Source: Allohahella sp002354735
GTDB lineage: Bacteria; Pseudomonadota; Gammaproteobacteria; Pseudomonadales; Oleiphilaceae
DNA: 64,000 nt
Assembly (NCBI RefSeq): GCF_047946665.1
Contig: NZ_CP172312.1
Coordinates: forward strand, 3,658,001-3,722,000
Reading direction: 5' to 3'
The first letter of the stretch is position 1; the number at the start of each line of letters is the position of its first letter. Both the position numbers and the translations under genes were made by a program. The notes beneath the pieces are model-generated. The model was not told the DNA's origin and did no database searches. It saw only the letters and a program-made list of their open reading frames with translations. Below, piece by piece: positions 52,194 through 61,497 of this stretch.

Positions 52194-54023
52194 TTATTCC
52201 ACGGTGACTGACTTGGCCAAATTTCGCGGCTGATCCACATCCGTACCCTTCAGTACCGCCACGTGATATGACAACAACTGAAGCGGAACCGTGTACACGA
52301 TCGGCGCGAGAATGTCGTGAACCTTCGGGATGTGCAGCAGCGTCACACCTGGCTCAGGCGTAAAGTCCGTATCCTGATCTGCGAATACAAAGAGCTCACC
52401 ACCACGTGCCTTCACCTCCTGCAGATTCGACTTCAGCTTCTCCAGCAGCTCGTTGTTCGGTGCCACGGTGATAACCGGCATGTCCTTGTCGACCAGCGCC
52501 AGTGGGCCATGCTTCAACTCGCCGGCAGGATAGGCTTCCGCGTGAATGTAGGAGATTTCCTTGAGCTTGAGTGCACCTTCCATTGCCACAGGATACATCG
52601 TGCCGCGTCCGAGAAAGAGGGCGTGATGTTTCTCGGCAAATGCCTGCGACAGACGCTCGATGGAGCCATCGAGGTCGAGCACTGCCTGAATCTGTGAAGG
52701 CAACGCGCGCAAACCTGCAACGATTTCGGCTTCCCGCTCACGGGACAGGCCATGTCGTCGTCCAAGCGCAAGGGTCAACATGAGCAGGGCCGTAAGCTGA
52801 GTCGTGAAAGCCTTGGTCGAGGCCACACCGATTTCAGGGCCCGCCAGTGTCATGACCGAGAGGTCTGATTCGCGCGTTAGCGAGCTGCCGGGCACGTTGC
52901 AGACGGTCAGCGCGGCTTTGAAACCTGCTGCCTTTGCCTGTCGCAACGCGGCCAAAGTATCGGCGGTCTCGCCCGACTGGGAAATGGTCAAAAACAGCAT
53001 GTCGCTCTTGACGACATGGCTTCGGTAACGATACTCGCTCGCGACTTCGACAGAACAAGGAATGCCGACAAGATCCTCGATCCAGTACCGTGCAACGAGG
53101 CCTGCATGAAAACTGGTACCACAGGCAACGATCTGCACCGAACCAACGCCTTCGAAGACTTCAGCCGCTGCAGTACCGAGAACTTGATCAAGTACATAGT
53201 CAGCGCCCAGGCGACCTTCGAGCGTAGCTTTGATAACCTTGGGCTGCTCGTAGATTTCCTTGAGCATATAATGGCGGAAGCTACCCTTGTCGGAGCTCTC
53301 GATGCCATACTCATAGCGCTGAACCGGTCGCTCGACCAGCTTGTTGTCGCGATCCCAGATCCTGATGCTTTCAAGTCCAACTTCAGCCGTATCACCCTCT
53401 TCGAGATAGATGAAACGATCGGTCACCTGCAGCAATGCAAGTGGGTCCGAAGCAATGAAGTTTTCACCAATGCCCACGCCGATAACGAGCGGTGAGCCCT
53501 CGCGGCAGACGACGAGATGATCCGGATCGTCGGCGTTCAGCACAGCCAGCGCGTAGGCGCCGTGGAAGTCCTGTATGACGGTATGCAGTGACTCGAGCGT
53601 GGGGCCGTTCTTCAGCTGCTTGTTCAGTGCATGCACGACGACTTCGGTGTCGGTTTCCGACGTGAAGACGTAGCCGTCTTCCTTCAGACCACGGCGAAGT
53701 GCTTCATAGTTTTCGATGATGCCATTGTGAACGATAGCCAGACGCTCACCAGATTGATGCGGGTGGGCATTCAGCTGTGAAGGCTTGCCGTGGGTAGCCC
53801 AGCGCGTGTGGGCAATACCGATGTGGCCAGGCAGGGGACTGCTGGTAATCGCTTCCTCAAGCTTGGCAACCTTGCCAACTTCGCGCTCTCGCTGGAGCAC
53901 ACCTGCAGCACTCATAACCGCCATACCGGCCGAGTCGTAGCCCCTGTACTCCAAGCGCTTCAAACCTTCGAGAAGAATCGCCGAGACGTCCCGCTGCGCA
54001 ATTGCGCCAACTATTCCGCACAT
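52194..54023 (-). CDS. glmS: Glucosamine-6-phosphate synthase (GlmS)
   Basis: 609 residues. The N-terminal Cys2 (MCGIVGAIAQRDV) is the glutaminase nucleophile. Two SIS domains follow (GTSFHAGLVARYWIE, SQSGETADTLAAL), and the protein ends DQPRNLAKSVTVE. It makes glucosamine-6-phosphate from fructose-6-phosphate and glutamine for cell-wall synthesis. It is downstream of glmU with a 94-bp gap, the common gammaproteobacterial order. No glmS ribozyme is expected or seen. Confidence 0.97.
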   Translation of the reverse strand: MCGIVGAIAQRDVSAILLEGLKRLEYRGYDSAGMAVMSAAGVLQREREVGKVAKLEEAITSSPLPGHIGIAHTRWATHGKPSQLNAHPHQSGERLAIVHNGIIENYEALRRGLKEDGYVFTSETDTEVVVHALNKQLKNGPTLESLHTVIQDFHGAYALAVLNADDPDHLVVCREGSPLVIGVGIGENFIASDPLALLQVTDRFIYLEEGDTAEVGLESIRIWDRDNKLVERPVQRYEYGIESSDKGSFRHYMLKEIYEQPKVIKATLEGRLGADYVLDQVLGTAAAEVFEGVGSVQIVACGTSFHAGLVARYWIEDLVGIPCSVEVASEYRYRSHVVKSDMLFLTISQSGETADTLAALRQAKAAGFKAALTVCNVPGSSLTRESDLSVMTLAGPEIGVASTKAFTTQLTALLMLTLALGRRHGLSREREAEIVAGLRALPSQIQAVLDLDGSIERLSQAFAEKHHALFLGRGTMYPVAMEGALKLKEISYIHAEAYPAGELKHGPLALVDKDMPVITVAPNNELLEKLKSNLQEVKARGGELFVFADQDTDFTPEPGVTLLHIPKVHDILAPIVYTVPLQLLSYHVAVLKGTDVDQPRNLAKSVTVE

Positions 54024-54117
54024 AAACTGTACCTGTTCAAGCTGATATTCTAGAGAGTGATGAAGCTGTTTAACTGATTACCTGGCCCTGTCGCCCAGAC
54101 CGGCGCCACCTTACAGC

Positions 54118-55509
54118 TTATGTATTCGGCTTTTTCTTGGCTGGACGCTTCCAGCCATCAATTTTTTTCTGTTTACCACGTGCTACTGCCAGTGAATCGG
54201 CCTCGACGTCGTGAGTAATGACCGAGCCGGCACCAACGGTTGCATTGGCGCCGACAGTCACTGGTGCCACCAGCGCAGTGTTCGACCCGATAAACACGTT
54301 GTCCCCAAGCACAGTCTTGAATTTGTTGACGCCGTCGTAGTTGCAGGTGATGGTGCCGGCGCCTACGTTCACGCCCTTCCCAATCTCGCTATCGCCAACG
54401 TAAGACAGGTGATTCACCTTGCTGCCCTCGCCAATCACAGACTTCTTCACTTCCACGAAGTTGCCTATCTTGGTGTCGCTGGCGAGCTCGCAACCGGGGC
54501 GCAATCGCGCATACGGGCCTATGACCGCACGCGATCCCACTGTGCTGCTCTCAACGGTACTGAATGCGAGTATTTCGGTATCCGCGCCAATCGTGCAATC
54601 TCGCAGTACGCAGTTCGGCCCGATACTGACGCGATCGCCAAGGACGACGTTGCCCTCGAAAACCACGTTGATATCAGCGAAGCAGTCACGGCCTGTCCTG
54701 ACACTACCGCGAACATCGACACGCGCGGGATCGGCCAGGGTACAGCCCTCTGTCATCAGCCGATCAGCTTCCTTACGCTGAAACTGTCGTTCGAGCGCAG
54801 CGAGTTGAAGTCGATTATTGACGCCTTCGACCTCCATCGCACTGGCGGCTTCACCACTACCGACCGGCACACCATCGGCAACAGCCAGCGCCACGATATC
54901 GGTGAGATAGTATTCACCTTGGGCGTTATTGGAGGAAAGTTTTGGCAACCACTGATTCAGTCGATCGAGACTGCAACACATGATGCCGGTATTCACTTCC
55001 TTTATCGTCTTCTGTGCGGGACTCGCATCTTTTTCTTCGACGATCCCAATGATTTCATGGCTATCGTTTCTGAGTATCCGACCGTAGCCGCTCGAATTGT
55101 CGAGCGTGACAGTCAGGATGCCGAGTTTGCCCGCCGAGGCTGCAACGAAATTGCGCAGTGTATCTGCAGCAATCAGTGGTACATCGCCGTATAGGATGAG
55201 CACCTGGCTCGCATCATCGGCAACTTCATTCAGCCGCGGCAGGGCCTGGGCGACTGCATGTCCGGTACCCAATTGCTCGGCCTGTTCACTGTAGGTCAAT
55301 CGATCAGCTGCAGGGATTGTGGACAGCTTCTGCCGAACGTGCTCTCCCTTATGACCGTAGACAATATGGATGTGACCCGGCTCGATTTGTAGCGCGGCAT
55401 CGATGACGTGTTCGACCAGGGGCTTGCCTGCAATTTCATGCAACACCTTTGGTTGGTCGGACTTCATTCGGGAGCCTTGTCCTGCGGCGAGTATGACGAC
55501 TTCCAGTGG
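54118..55509 (-). CDS. glmU: Bifunctional GlcNAc-1-P uridylyltransferase/acetyltransferase (GlmU)
   Basis: 463 residues. The pyrophosphorylase signature LAAGQGSRMKS is at the N-terminus. The left-handed beta-helix acetyltransferase domain follows from about 235, with NFVEVKKSVIGEGSKVNHLSYVGD. It produces UDP-GlcNAc. The start MPLEVVILAAG at 55509 follows AGGAACTGACAAG; a 16-residue extension to 55557 is not supported. The ATP synthase terminator separates it from atpC. Confidence 0.96.
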   Translation of the reverse strand, partial: PLEVVILAAGQGSRMKSDQPKVLHEIAGKPLVEHVIDAALQIEPGHIHIVYGHKGEHVRQKLSTIPAADRLTYSEQAEQLGTGHAVAQALPRLNEVADDASQVLILYGDVPLIAADTLRNFVAASAGKLGILTVTLDNSSGYGRILRNDSHEIIGIVEEKDASPAQKTIKEVNTGIMCCSLDRLNQWLPKLSSNNAQGEYYLTDIVALAVADGVPVGSGEAASAMEVEGVNNRLQLAALERQFQRKEADRLMTEGCTLADPARVDVRGSVRTGRDCFADINVVFEGNVVLGDRVSIGPNCVLRDCTIGADTEILAFSTVESSTVGSRAVIGPYARLRPGCELASDTKIGNFVEVKKSVIGEGSKVNHLSYVGDSEIGKGVNVGAGTITCNYDGVNKFKTVLGDNVFIGSNTALVAPVTVGANATVGAGSVITHDVEADSLAVARGKQKKIDGWKRPAKKKPNT

Positions 55510-55560
55510 CATCTTGTCAGTTCCTGATAACGGGGCTTGCCGGCGCATCCGGCACAAATG

Positions 55561-55585
55561 AAAAAGGGAAGCTGCGGCTTCCCTT
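55561..55585 (-). terminator. Rho-independent terminator of the atp operon
   Basis: On the minus strand AAGGGAAGC (55585-55577) pairs with GCTTCCCTT (55572-55564) around a CGCA loop and runs into TTTTT at 55565-55561. It lies 55 bases past the atpC stop. Confidence 0.9.
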
Positions 55586-55640
55586 GTATAATAGCTTGTT
55601 GAGCTGATTTGTCTGCTTTGGACTACTACCTAGCGACTGA

Positions 55641-56066
55641 TCAGCGTCCGGTCTTACGACGGAACTGCTGAATAGTACGCAGTCGAGCTGCGGCCTCGGC
55701 AAGCTGACTAGCCGCTTTGGAGTATTCGAAGTCTCCAGTACGGTTCGCCAGGGCTTCTTCAGCCTGACGCTTGGCTTCGATAGCGGCCGCTTCATCAACG
55801 TCACCGGCCCGCTCAGCCGTATCCGACAGAATCGTGACGATATCCGGCTGAACTTCAAGATACCCACCGGTCACGAAGAAGACCTCCTCAGCGCCACCCT
55901 GAGTGATGACCCGAACCGGGCCGGCTTTCAATGCCGTCAATAATGGGGCGTGTCCGGGATAAATACCCAGGTCGCCTTCGCTACCGGCAGCAATAACCAT
56001 CTCCACCAATCCGGAGAAGATAGCACGCTCGGCGCTTACGATATCGCAATGCACGCTGATACCCAT
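55641..56066 (-). CDS. atpC: ATP synthase F1 subunit epsilon
   Basis: 141 residues. The beta-sandwich start VHCDIVSAERAIFSG and the signature GDLGIYPGHAPLLTALKAG are present; the C-terminal helices (AAAIEAKRQAEEALANR) are the inhibitory hairpin. It is part of the central stalk and regulates hydrolysis. It is the last gene of the atp operon. An extended inverted repeat lies between it and atpD. Confidence 0.95.
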   Translation of the reverse strand: MGISVHCDIVSAERAIFSGLVEMVIAAGSEGDLGIYPGHAPLLTALKAGPVRVITQGGAEEVFFVTGGYLEVQPDIVTILSDTAERAGDVDEAAAIEAKRQAEEALANRTGDFEYSKAASQLAEAAARLRTIQQFRRKTGR

Positions 56067-56084
56067 TGAAAAATTCCTCGCTCT

Positions 56085-56133
56085 GGCACTACTGACGACC
56101 TCATATGAATGTCGTCAGTAGCAATGTAGTGCC
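56085..56133 (-). repeat. Inverted repeat between atpD and atpC
   Basis: CTACTGACGAC (56089-56099) and GTCGTCAGTAG (56111-56121) are a perfect 11-bp inverted repeat. GGCACTA (56085-56091) and TAGTGCC (56127-56133) add a second arm that either extends the stem with an 8-nt bulge or competes for the shared CTA. In the leftward transcript the structure lies 20-70 nt upstream of atpC. Confidence 0.7.
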
Positions 56134-56157
56134 GCTAAATCACGGCCACTTGCCGCC

Positions 56158-57540
56158 TTACTTCTTGCTGGACCTGGCCTTCTCGACAGCTTCCTCGATA
56201 CTGCCAACCATGTAGAACGCCTGTTCTGGCAGATCATCATAGTCACCGTTGAGGATACCGTTGAAACCGGCAATGGTTTCCTTGAGGGAAACGTATTTGC
56301 CTGGTGAACCAGTGAAGACTTCAGCTACGTGGAATGGCTGCGACAGGAAGCGCTCGATCTTACGTGCACGGGCAACAGTTGTCTTGTCTTCTTCTGAAAG
56401 CTCATCCATACCAAGAATGGCGATGATATCTTTCAGTTCCTTGTAACGCTGAAGAACCGTCTGAACACCACGAGCAACATCATAGTGCTCCTGACCAATA
56501 ACGAGCGGATCGAGCTGACGGCTGGTGGAATCGAGTGGATCGATCGCAGGGTAGATACCCTTCGAAGCGATATCTCGGCTCAGTACGACAGTCGCATCAA
56601 GGTGAGCAAAGGTCGTTGCTGGTGATGGATCGGTCAAATCGTCCGCAGGTACGTAAACGGCCTGTACGGAGGTGATTGAACCAGCGCGCGTAGAGGTAAT
56701 TCGCTCCTGCAGTACACCCATCTCTTCAGCCAGTGTCGGCTGATAACCAACCGCTGAAGGCATACGACCCAGCAGTGCCGATACTTCGGTACCTGCCAGT
56801 GTGTAACGATAGATATTGTCGATAAACAGCAGAACGTCCATGCCTTCGTCACGGAACTTCTCAGCCATTGTCAGGCCAGTCAGGGCGACGCGCAGACGGT
56901 TTCCAGGAGGCTCGTTCATCTGGCCGTATACCATGGCAACCTTGTCGAGAACGTTAGACTCCTTCATTTCATAATAGAAGTCGTTACCTTCACGAGTACG
57001 CTCACCAACACCTGCGAATACTGACAGACCCGAGTGCTCTTTCGCGATGTTATTGATCAGTTCCATCATGTTGACGGTCTTACCAACACCAGCACCACCG
57101 AAAAGACCGATCTTGCCGCCCTTCGCAAATGGACAAACCAGGTCGACAACCTTGATACCGGTCTCGAGCAATTCAGTCGAAGCCGCCTGATCCGCATAGC
57201 CAGGGGCTTCACGGTGAATAGGCATGGCTTCTTCAGCACCGATTGGACCCTGCTCGTCGATAGGCCGCCCGAGAACGTCCATGATGCGTCCCAGCGTCGC
57301 TTTGCCAACTGGCACGGTGATCGGCGCGTTGGTGTTCGATGCTGTCAGGCCTCTACGCAGACCTTCGGTACTACCCATCGCGATGGTTCGAACGACGCCG
57401 TCACCCAACTGCTGTTGCACTTCAAGTGTCGTGTCTTTTCCGTCGACCAGAAGAGCGTCATAGATCTTTGGCACGCTCTCACGCGGAAACTCCACGTCGA
57501 TGACGGCACCAATGATCTGAACTATGCGTCCGCTACTCAT
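56158..57540 (-). CDS. atpD: ATP synthase F1 subunit beta
   Basis: 460 residues. P-loop GGAGVGKTV, catalytic-site blocks GERTREGNDFYYEM and LLFIDNIYRYTLAGTEVSALLGR, and the DELSEEDK segment that contacts gamma. It contains the catalytic sites of F1. The gene order atpG-atpD-atpC is standard. ATGAGTAGCGGACGC follows a clear site (GAGGAATGAACA). Confidence 0.98.
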   Translation of the reverse strand: MSSGRIVQIIGAVIDVEFPRESVPKIYDALLVDGKDTTLEVQQQLGDGVVRTIAMGSTEGLRRGLTASNTNAPITVPVGKATLGRIMDVLGRPIDEQGPIGAEEAMPIHREAPGYADQAASTELLETGIKVVDLVCPFAKGGKIGLFGGAGVGKTVNMMELINNIAKEHSGLSVFAGVGERTREGNDFYYEMKESNVLDKVAMVYGQMNEPPGNRLRVALTGLTMAEKFRDEGMDVLLFIDNIYRYTLAGTEVSALLGRMPSAVGYQPTLAEEMGVLQERITSTRAGSITSVQAVYVPADDLTDPSPATTFAHLDATVVLSRDIASKGIYPAIDPLDSTSRQLDPLVIGQEHYDVARGVQTVLQRYKELKDIIAILGMDELSEEDKTTVARARKIERFLSQPFHVAEVFTGSPGKYVSLKETIAGFNGILNGDYDDLPEQAFYMVGSIEEAVEKARSSKK

Positions 57541-57573
57541 TGTTCATTCCTCTCAAAATAGATTCTGTTCAGC

Positions 57574-58437
57574 CTAGACCGCTGCGGCGCCGCCGACGAT
57601 CTCTGAAATTTCCTGTGTAATTGCCGCCTGACGGGCCCGGTTGTAGGCCATAGACAGATCATCAATGAGGTCGCCCGCATTATCAGTCGCACTCTTCATC
57701 GCAATCATTCGAGCTGCCTGTTCGCAAGCGTTGTTTTCGACAACTGCCTGGTAAACCTGGGACTCGATATAACGATCGAGCAGGCCATCCAGAATAACCT
57801 GGGCCTCCGGCTCGTAGAGATAGTCCCATGTCCGCTCCTTCAGGTGTTCGTCTCCTGAAGGAGGCAGTGGCAACAGCTGGTCTACAGTAGGCTGCTGGGT
57901 CATGGTATTGATGAACTTGTTGTACACGATATAGAGACGATCTATCTCGGCACTGGCATAGGCATCCAGCATGACTTTTACCGAGCCAATCAACTTACCG
58001 AGAGACGGTGTGTCGCCCAGGTGAGTGACCGCCGCCACGACGTTACCACCGTAGCTCTTGAAGAAGCTCACGCCTTTCTGGCCGATTGCACAGAACTTGA
58101 GGTCTGCACCTTCATTCTTCCAGTGCTTCATGGACCGCATGGTTTCGCGGAAGGCATTCACGTTGAGACCACCGCAAAGTCCGCGGTCAGTCGTCACAAC
58201 GATATAGCCGACTCGTGAAACCGGTCGGTCTTTGATATAGATGTGCTGGTATTCAGGGTTTGAGTGCGCAATGTGACTTACGACACTGCGGATGCGCTCG
58301 GAATAGGGCTTGCCCTGCGCCATCCGCTGTTGCGCCTTGCGCATCTTACTCGCAGCGACGAGCTCCATGGCACTCGTGATCTTTTGAGTGCTTTTGATGC
58401 TCGCAATCTGGGTTTTAATGTCTTTTCCGACTGCCAT
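57574..58437 (-). CDS. atpG: ATP synthase F1 subunit gamma
   Basis: 287 residues, the usual length. The N-terminal helix MAVGKDIKTQIASIKSTQKI and the C-terminal helix DDLSMAYNRARQAAITQEI form the rotor coiled coil. The Rossmann-like part contains TDRGLCGGLN. It lies between atpA and atpD in the operon. Confidence 0.97.
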   Translation of the reverse strand: MAVGKDIKTQIASIKSTQKITSAMELVAASKMRKAQQRMAQGKPYSERIRSVVSHIAHSNPEYQHIYIKDRPVSRVGYIVVTTDRGLCGGLNVNAFRETMRSMKHWKNEGADLKFCAIGQKGVSFFKSYGGNVVAAVTHLGDTPSLGKLIGSVKVMLDAYASAEIDRLYIVYNKFINTMTQQPTVDQLLPLPPSGDEHLKERTWDYLYEPEAQVILDGLLDRYIESQVYQAVVENNACEQAARMIAMKSATDNAGDLIDDLSMAYNRARQAAITQEISEIVGGAAAV

Positions 58438-58471
58438 AGCTAGCTGCTCTGTCTACATTCGTATTGAGTGC

Positions 58472-58510
58472 GCCGGCTCTTCAGCTGGAGTGACCAGTCG
58501 GAAAGCCGGC
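58472..58510 (-). repeat. Inverted repeat between atpA and atpG
   Basis: GCCGGCT (58472-58478) and AGCCGGC (58504-58510) enclose 25 nt that contain a smaller CTGG/CCAG stem. In the mRNA this hairpin lies just after the atpA stop and could affect stability or translation of the downstream atpG. Confidence 0.4.
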
Positions 58511-58520
58511 AGCGACGTGC

Positions 58521-60065
58521 TTACCAGGTCTGGGTAGCCTTGAACTGTTCGATACAGTTCTTCAGACCAGCGGCGATCTCGTCGTTATAGTCACCTTTCT
58601 CGTTGATCTTGGCCAGCAACGCTGAGTGCTCGCTGTGAGCATACGAAAGCAGCGCCGCTTCAAAGTCAACAATCTTGGAGGCATCGACATCCTCCAGATA
58701 GCCTTCGTTTGCAGCGAAGAGTGCCAGACCGATTTCAGCAACACTCATCGGGCTATACTGCTTCTGCTTCATCAGCTCCGTTACACGCTGACCGTGCTCG
58801 AGCTGCTTTCGCGTGGCTTCATCAAGGTCAGAAGCGAACTGCGCGAATGCCGCCAGCTCACGATACTGAGCAAGTGCCAGACGAATACCACCGCCGAGCT
58901 TCTTGACGATCTTGGTCTGGGCCGCGCCGCCAACTCGAGATACCGATACACCTGCGTTCATGGCAGGGCGGATACCGGAGTTGAACAGGTTAGTCTCGAG
59001 GAAGATCTGACCGTCAGTGATCGAGATAACGTTGGTCGGTACGAACGCTGAAACGTCGCCACCCTGGGTTTCGATGATCGGCAGCGCCGTTAGCGAACCA
59101 GTCTTGCCTTTGACTTCACCGTTCGTCATCTGCTCAACGTATTCTGCGTTGACGCGTGATGCACGCTCAAGCAAACGGGAGTGGAGATAGAAAACGTCAC
59201 CAGGATAAGCTTCACGACCTGGCGGACGACGAAGCAGCAGGGAGATCTGACGATAGGCTACAGCCTGCTTCGACAGGTCATCGAATACGATCAATGCGTC
59301 TTCGCCACGGTCACGGAAGTACTCACCCATCGTACAGCCCGAGTAGGGTGCAAGGAACTGCATCGAAACAGGGTCGGCTGCACCAGCTGCTACAACGATG
59401 GTATGACCCATTGCATCATGCTGCTCGAGCTTACGAACGATGTTGGCGATGGTTGACTGCTTTTGTCCAATCGCAACATAGACGCATTTAACGCCGGTAT
59501 TCTTCTGGTTAATGATGGCATCGATGGCGATAGCCGATTTACCAGTCTGACGGTCACCGATGATCAGCTCTCGCTGACCTCGACCGATTGGCACCATGGT
59601 GTCGATCGATTTGTAACCGGTCTGCATCGGCTCAGCGACCGACTGACGAGCGATAACGCCTGGCGCCACCTTCTCGATCGGGGCTGTCTCGGTGAAGCTG
59701 ACTTCACCCTTGCCGTCGATAGGGTTACCCAGAGCGTCAACGACGCGACCGAGCAGACCCGTGCCGATTGGCACTTCAAGAATTCTACCGGTAACCTTGA
59801 CCTTCTGGCCTTCCTGCAGATCCTTGTAGTCACCCAGTACGACAGCACCAACCGAATCACGCTCAAGGTTAAGTGCCAGACCGAAGATACCACCTTCAAA
59901 TTCGATCATCTCACCGTACATGACGTCGGCCAGACCGTGGATCAGAACGATACCGTCGGCAACGCCAACAATAGTCCCTTCGGTCCGGGCATCGGCGGAG
60001 ATATCGAGCTTCTCGATTCTCTTCTTAATAATTTCACTGATCTCTGACGGATTCAGTTGCTGCAT
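58521..60065 (-). CDS. atpA: ATP synthase F1 subunit alpha
   Basis: 514 residues. Start MQQLNPSEISEIIKKRIEKL; P-loop GDRQTGKSA (near 170); VYVAIGQKQSTIANIV and the signature PAMNAGVSVSRVGGAAQ. It is the non-catalytic nucleotide-binding subunit alternating with beta. It lies 29 bp downstream of atpH. Confidence 0.98.
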   Translation of the reverse strand: MQQLNPSEISEIIKKRIEKLDISADARTEGTIVGVADGIVLIHGLADVMYGEMIEFEGGIFGLALNLERDSVGAVVLGDYKDLQEGQKVKVTGRILEVPIGTGLLGRVVDALGNPIDGKGEVSFTETAPIEKVAPGVIARQSVAEPMQTGYKSIDTMVPIGRGQRELIIGDRQTGKSAIAIDAIINQKNTGVKCVYVAIGQKQSTIANIVRKLEQHDAMGHTIVVAAGAADPVSMQFLAPYSGCTMGEYFRDRGEDALIVFDDLSKQAVAYRQISLLLRRPPGREAYPGDVFYLHSRLLERASRVNAEYVEQMTNGEVKGKTGSLTALPIIETQGGDVSAFVPTNVISITDGQIFLETNLFNSGIRPAMNAGVSVSRVGGAAQTKIVKKLGGGIRLALAQYRELAAFAQFASDLDEATRKQLEHGQRVTELMKQKQYSPMSVAEIGLALFAANEGYLEDVDASKIVDFEAALLSYAHSEHSALLAKINEKGDYNDEIAAGLKNCIEQFKATQTW

Positions 60066-60094
60066 GCCAATATCCTCAAAAATTTCAAATTCGT

Positions 60095-60634
60095 TCAGGA
60101 ACCCATTGTCTCGGACAGCTTCTGAAGGCGGCCGCGAACTGATCCGTCAATTGTCATGTCACCTGCGTGAATGACCACACCACCGATAAGCGAATTATCG
60201 ACGGTGGTGGTTAGCTGAATATTCTTCTTCAGCTTGGTCTTCAACGCGTTTGCCAGGGTATCTTTCTCCTGGTCAGACAGTTCGAATGCACTGGTGACGG
60301 TCACATCGAGCGACTGTTCCTGCTCTGCCTTGTGCTGCTCGAAAAGCGCAGATATTTCGGGCAGAACCACGAGACGGTCGTTCTGGGCGAGCATACTCAG
60401 GAAGTTTTTGATGTCATCGCCCTGGACGTCGTCGCCAGACAGCTGCAGCAGCGTTTCCGCTTGCGCTTCCTGTGACAAGCCAGGATGCACGATGAAATCG
60501 CGGACCTGATCCTGTTCCACATAAGAGGCTAAAGACAGGAGTGCGATCGACCATTGGTCGACCGTACCATCCTGTCTTGCCTTCTCAAAGGCTGCCCGGG
60601 CGTAAGGCCTGGCCAGCGTCATGGATTGTGCCAT
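60095..60634 (-). CDS. atpH: ATP synthase F1 subunit delta
   Basis: 179 residues. N-terminal block ARPYARAAFEKARQDG and C-terminal signature NSLIGGVVIHAGDMTIDGSV are typical of OSCP/delta. It links F1 to the peripheral stalk. It is 11 bp downstream of atpF. Confidence 0.96.
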   Translation of the reverse strand: MAQSMTLARPYARAAFEKARQDGTVDQWSIALLSLASYVEQDQVRDFIVHPGLSQEAQAETLLQLSGDDVQGDDIKNFLSMLAQNDRLVVLPEISALFEQHKAEQEQSLDVTVTSAFELSDQEKDTLANALKTKLKKNIQLTTTVDNSLIGGVVIHAGDMTIDGSVRGRLQKLSETMGS

Positions 60635-60645
60635 CAGCGCGCTCC

Positions 60646-61119
60646 TTAGTTCAGTTGCGCGGCAAGCTTACTCAGCATGTCGCTATGCGCGGACTGGTCC
60701 ACAGATCGCTCCAGAATGCGCTCTGCGCCAGCCACGGCAAGCGTAGCCACTTCTTCGCGGAGTGCTTTCCTGGCACGGTTCAGTTCCTGTTCGATCTCTG
60801 ATCGGGCAGCAGCAATCTGCCGCTCGCCTTCAGCTCGAGCCTGTTCTTTGGCTTCTTCGATCATCTGTGTAGAACGCTTGTGCGCCTGCTCGATGATTTT
60901 GGCCGACTGGGCTTTCGCGTCCTTGAGTTCGTCAGCAACTTTATGCTGAGCAAGCTCTAGATCCTTCGAAGCACGTTCAGCTGCCTGCAGACCGTCGGCG
61001 ATCACTTTTTCCCGCTCTCTGAGCGCCTGAATAATCGGCGGCCAGACGTACTTCATGCAAAACAGCACAAAGAAGAAGAAAGCAATTGCCTGGCCTATCA
61101 AGGTTAGGTTGAAGTTCAC
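60646..61119 (-). CDS. atpF: ATP synthase Fo subunit b
   Basis: 157 residues: one N-terminal membrane helix (LIGQAIAFFFFVLFCMKYVWPPI) and a long Ala/Glu/Lys-rich coiled coil, the peripheral stalk. One b gene is present, so a homodimeric stalk is expected. Confidence 0.96.
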   Translation of the reverse strand: MNFNLTLIGQAIAFFFFVLFCMKYVWPPIIQALREREKVIADGLQAAERASKDLELAQHKVADELKDAKAQSAKIIEQAHKRSTQMIEEAKEQARAEGERQIAAARSEIEQELNRARKALREEVATLAVAGAERILERSVDQSAHSDMLSKLAAQLN

Positions 61120-61164
61120 GTCAACACCGCTCCTGCATTGGTCAATGGGTTAGTTTGGTTTGTA

Positions 61165-61422
61165 TTAACCAGCCACCTGACCGAGGAACGGGTTTGCAAA
61201 CATCAGGAACAGTGCGATACCAACACCGATCATTGGTACGGCGTCGAGCAGACCCGCAACGATGAACATTTTGGTCTGAAGCATCGGGACCATTTCTGGC
61301 TGACGTGCAGCGCCTTCGAGGAAGCGGCCACCAAGCAGTGCGAAACCGATGGCTGTGCCCAGTGCGCTAAAACCGATCAGAATTGCTACTGCAATCGCGG
61401 TCATTCCAACTACATGTTCCAT
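61165..61422 (-). CDS. atpE: ATP synthase Fo subunit c
   Basis: 85 residues, two helices. The ion-binding carboxylate is D60 (AGLLDAVPMIG), and the RQPE loop (residues 40-43) contacts F1. There is no Gln/Ser set typical of Na+-binding c subunits, so the enzyme is inferred to use protons. Confidence 0.97.
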   Translation of the reverse strand: MEHVVGMTAIAVAILIGFSALGTAIGFALLGGRFLEGAARQPEMVPMLQTKMFIVAGLLDAVPMIGVGIALFLMFANPFLGQVAG

Positions 61423-61497
61423 GAGATCTCCTAGATATTTACTGAGTGATTAACAACGTTATGAAAACAGATAAAACAGGTATTACTGAACTGATGA

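Noticed and set aside
54024..54117. glmS ribozyme upstream of glmS
   Set aside because: The gap is too short (94 bp), the ribozyme is a Gram-positive feature, and none of its conserved core is visible.
54211..55194. 327-codon frame opposite glmU
   Set aside because: Antisense shadow of glmU; no start signal or domain.
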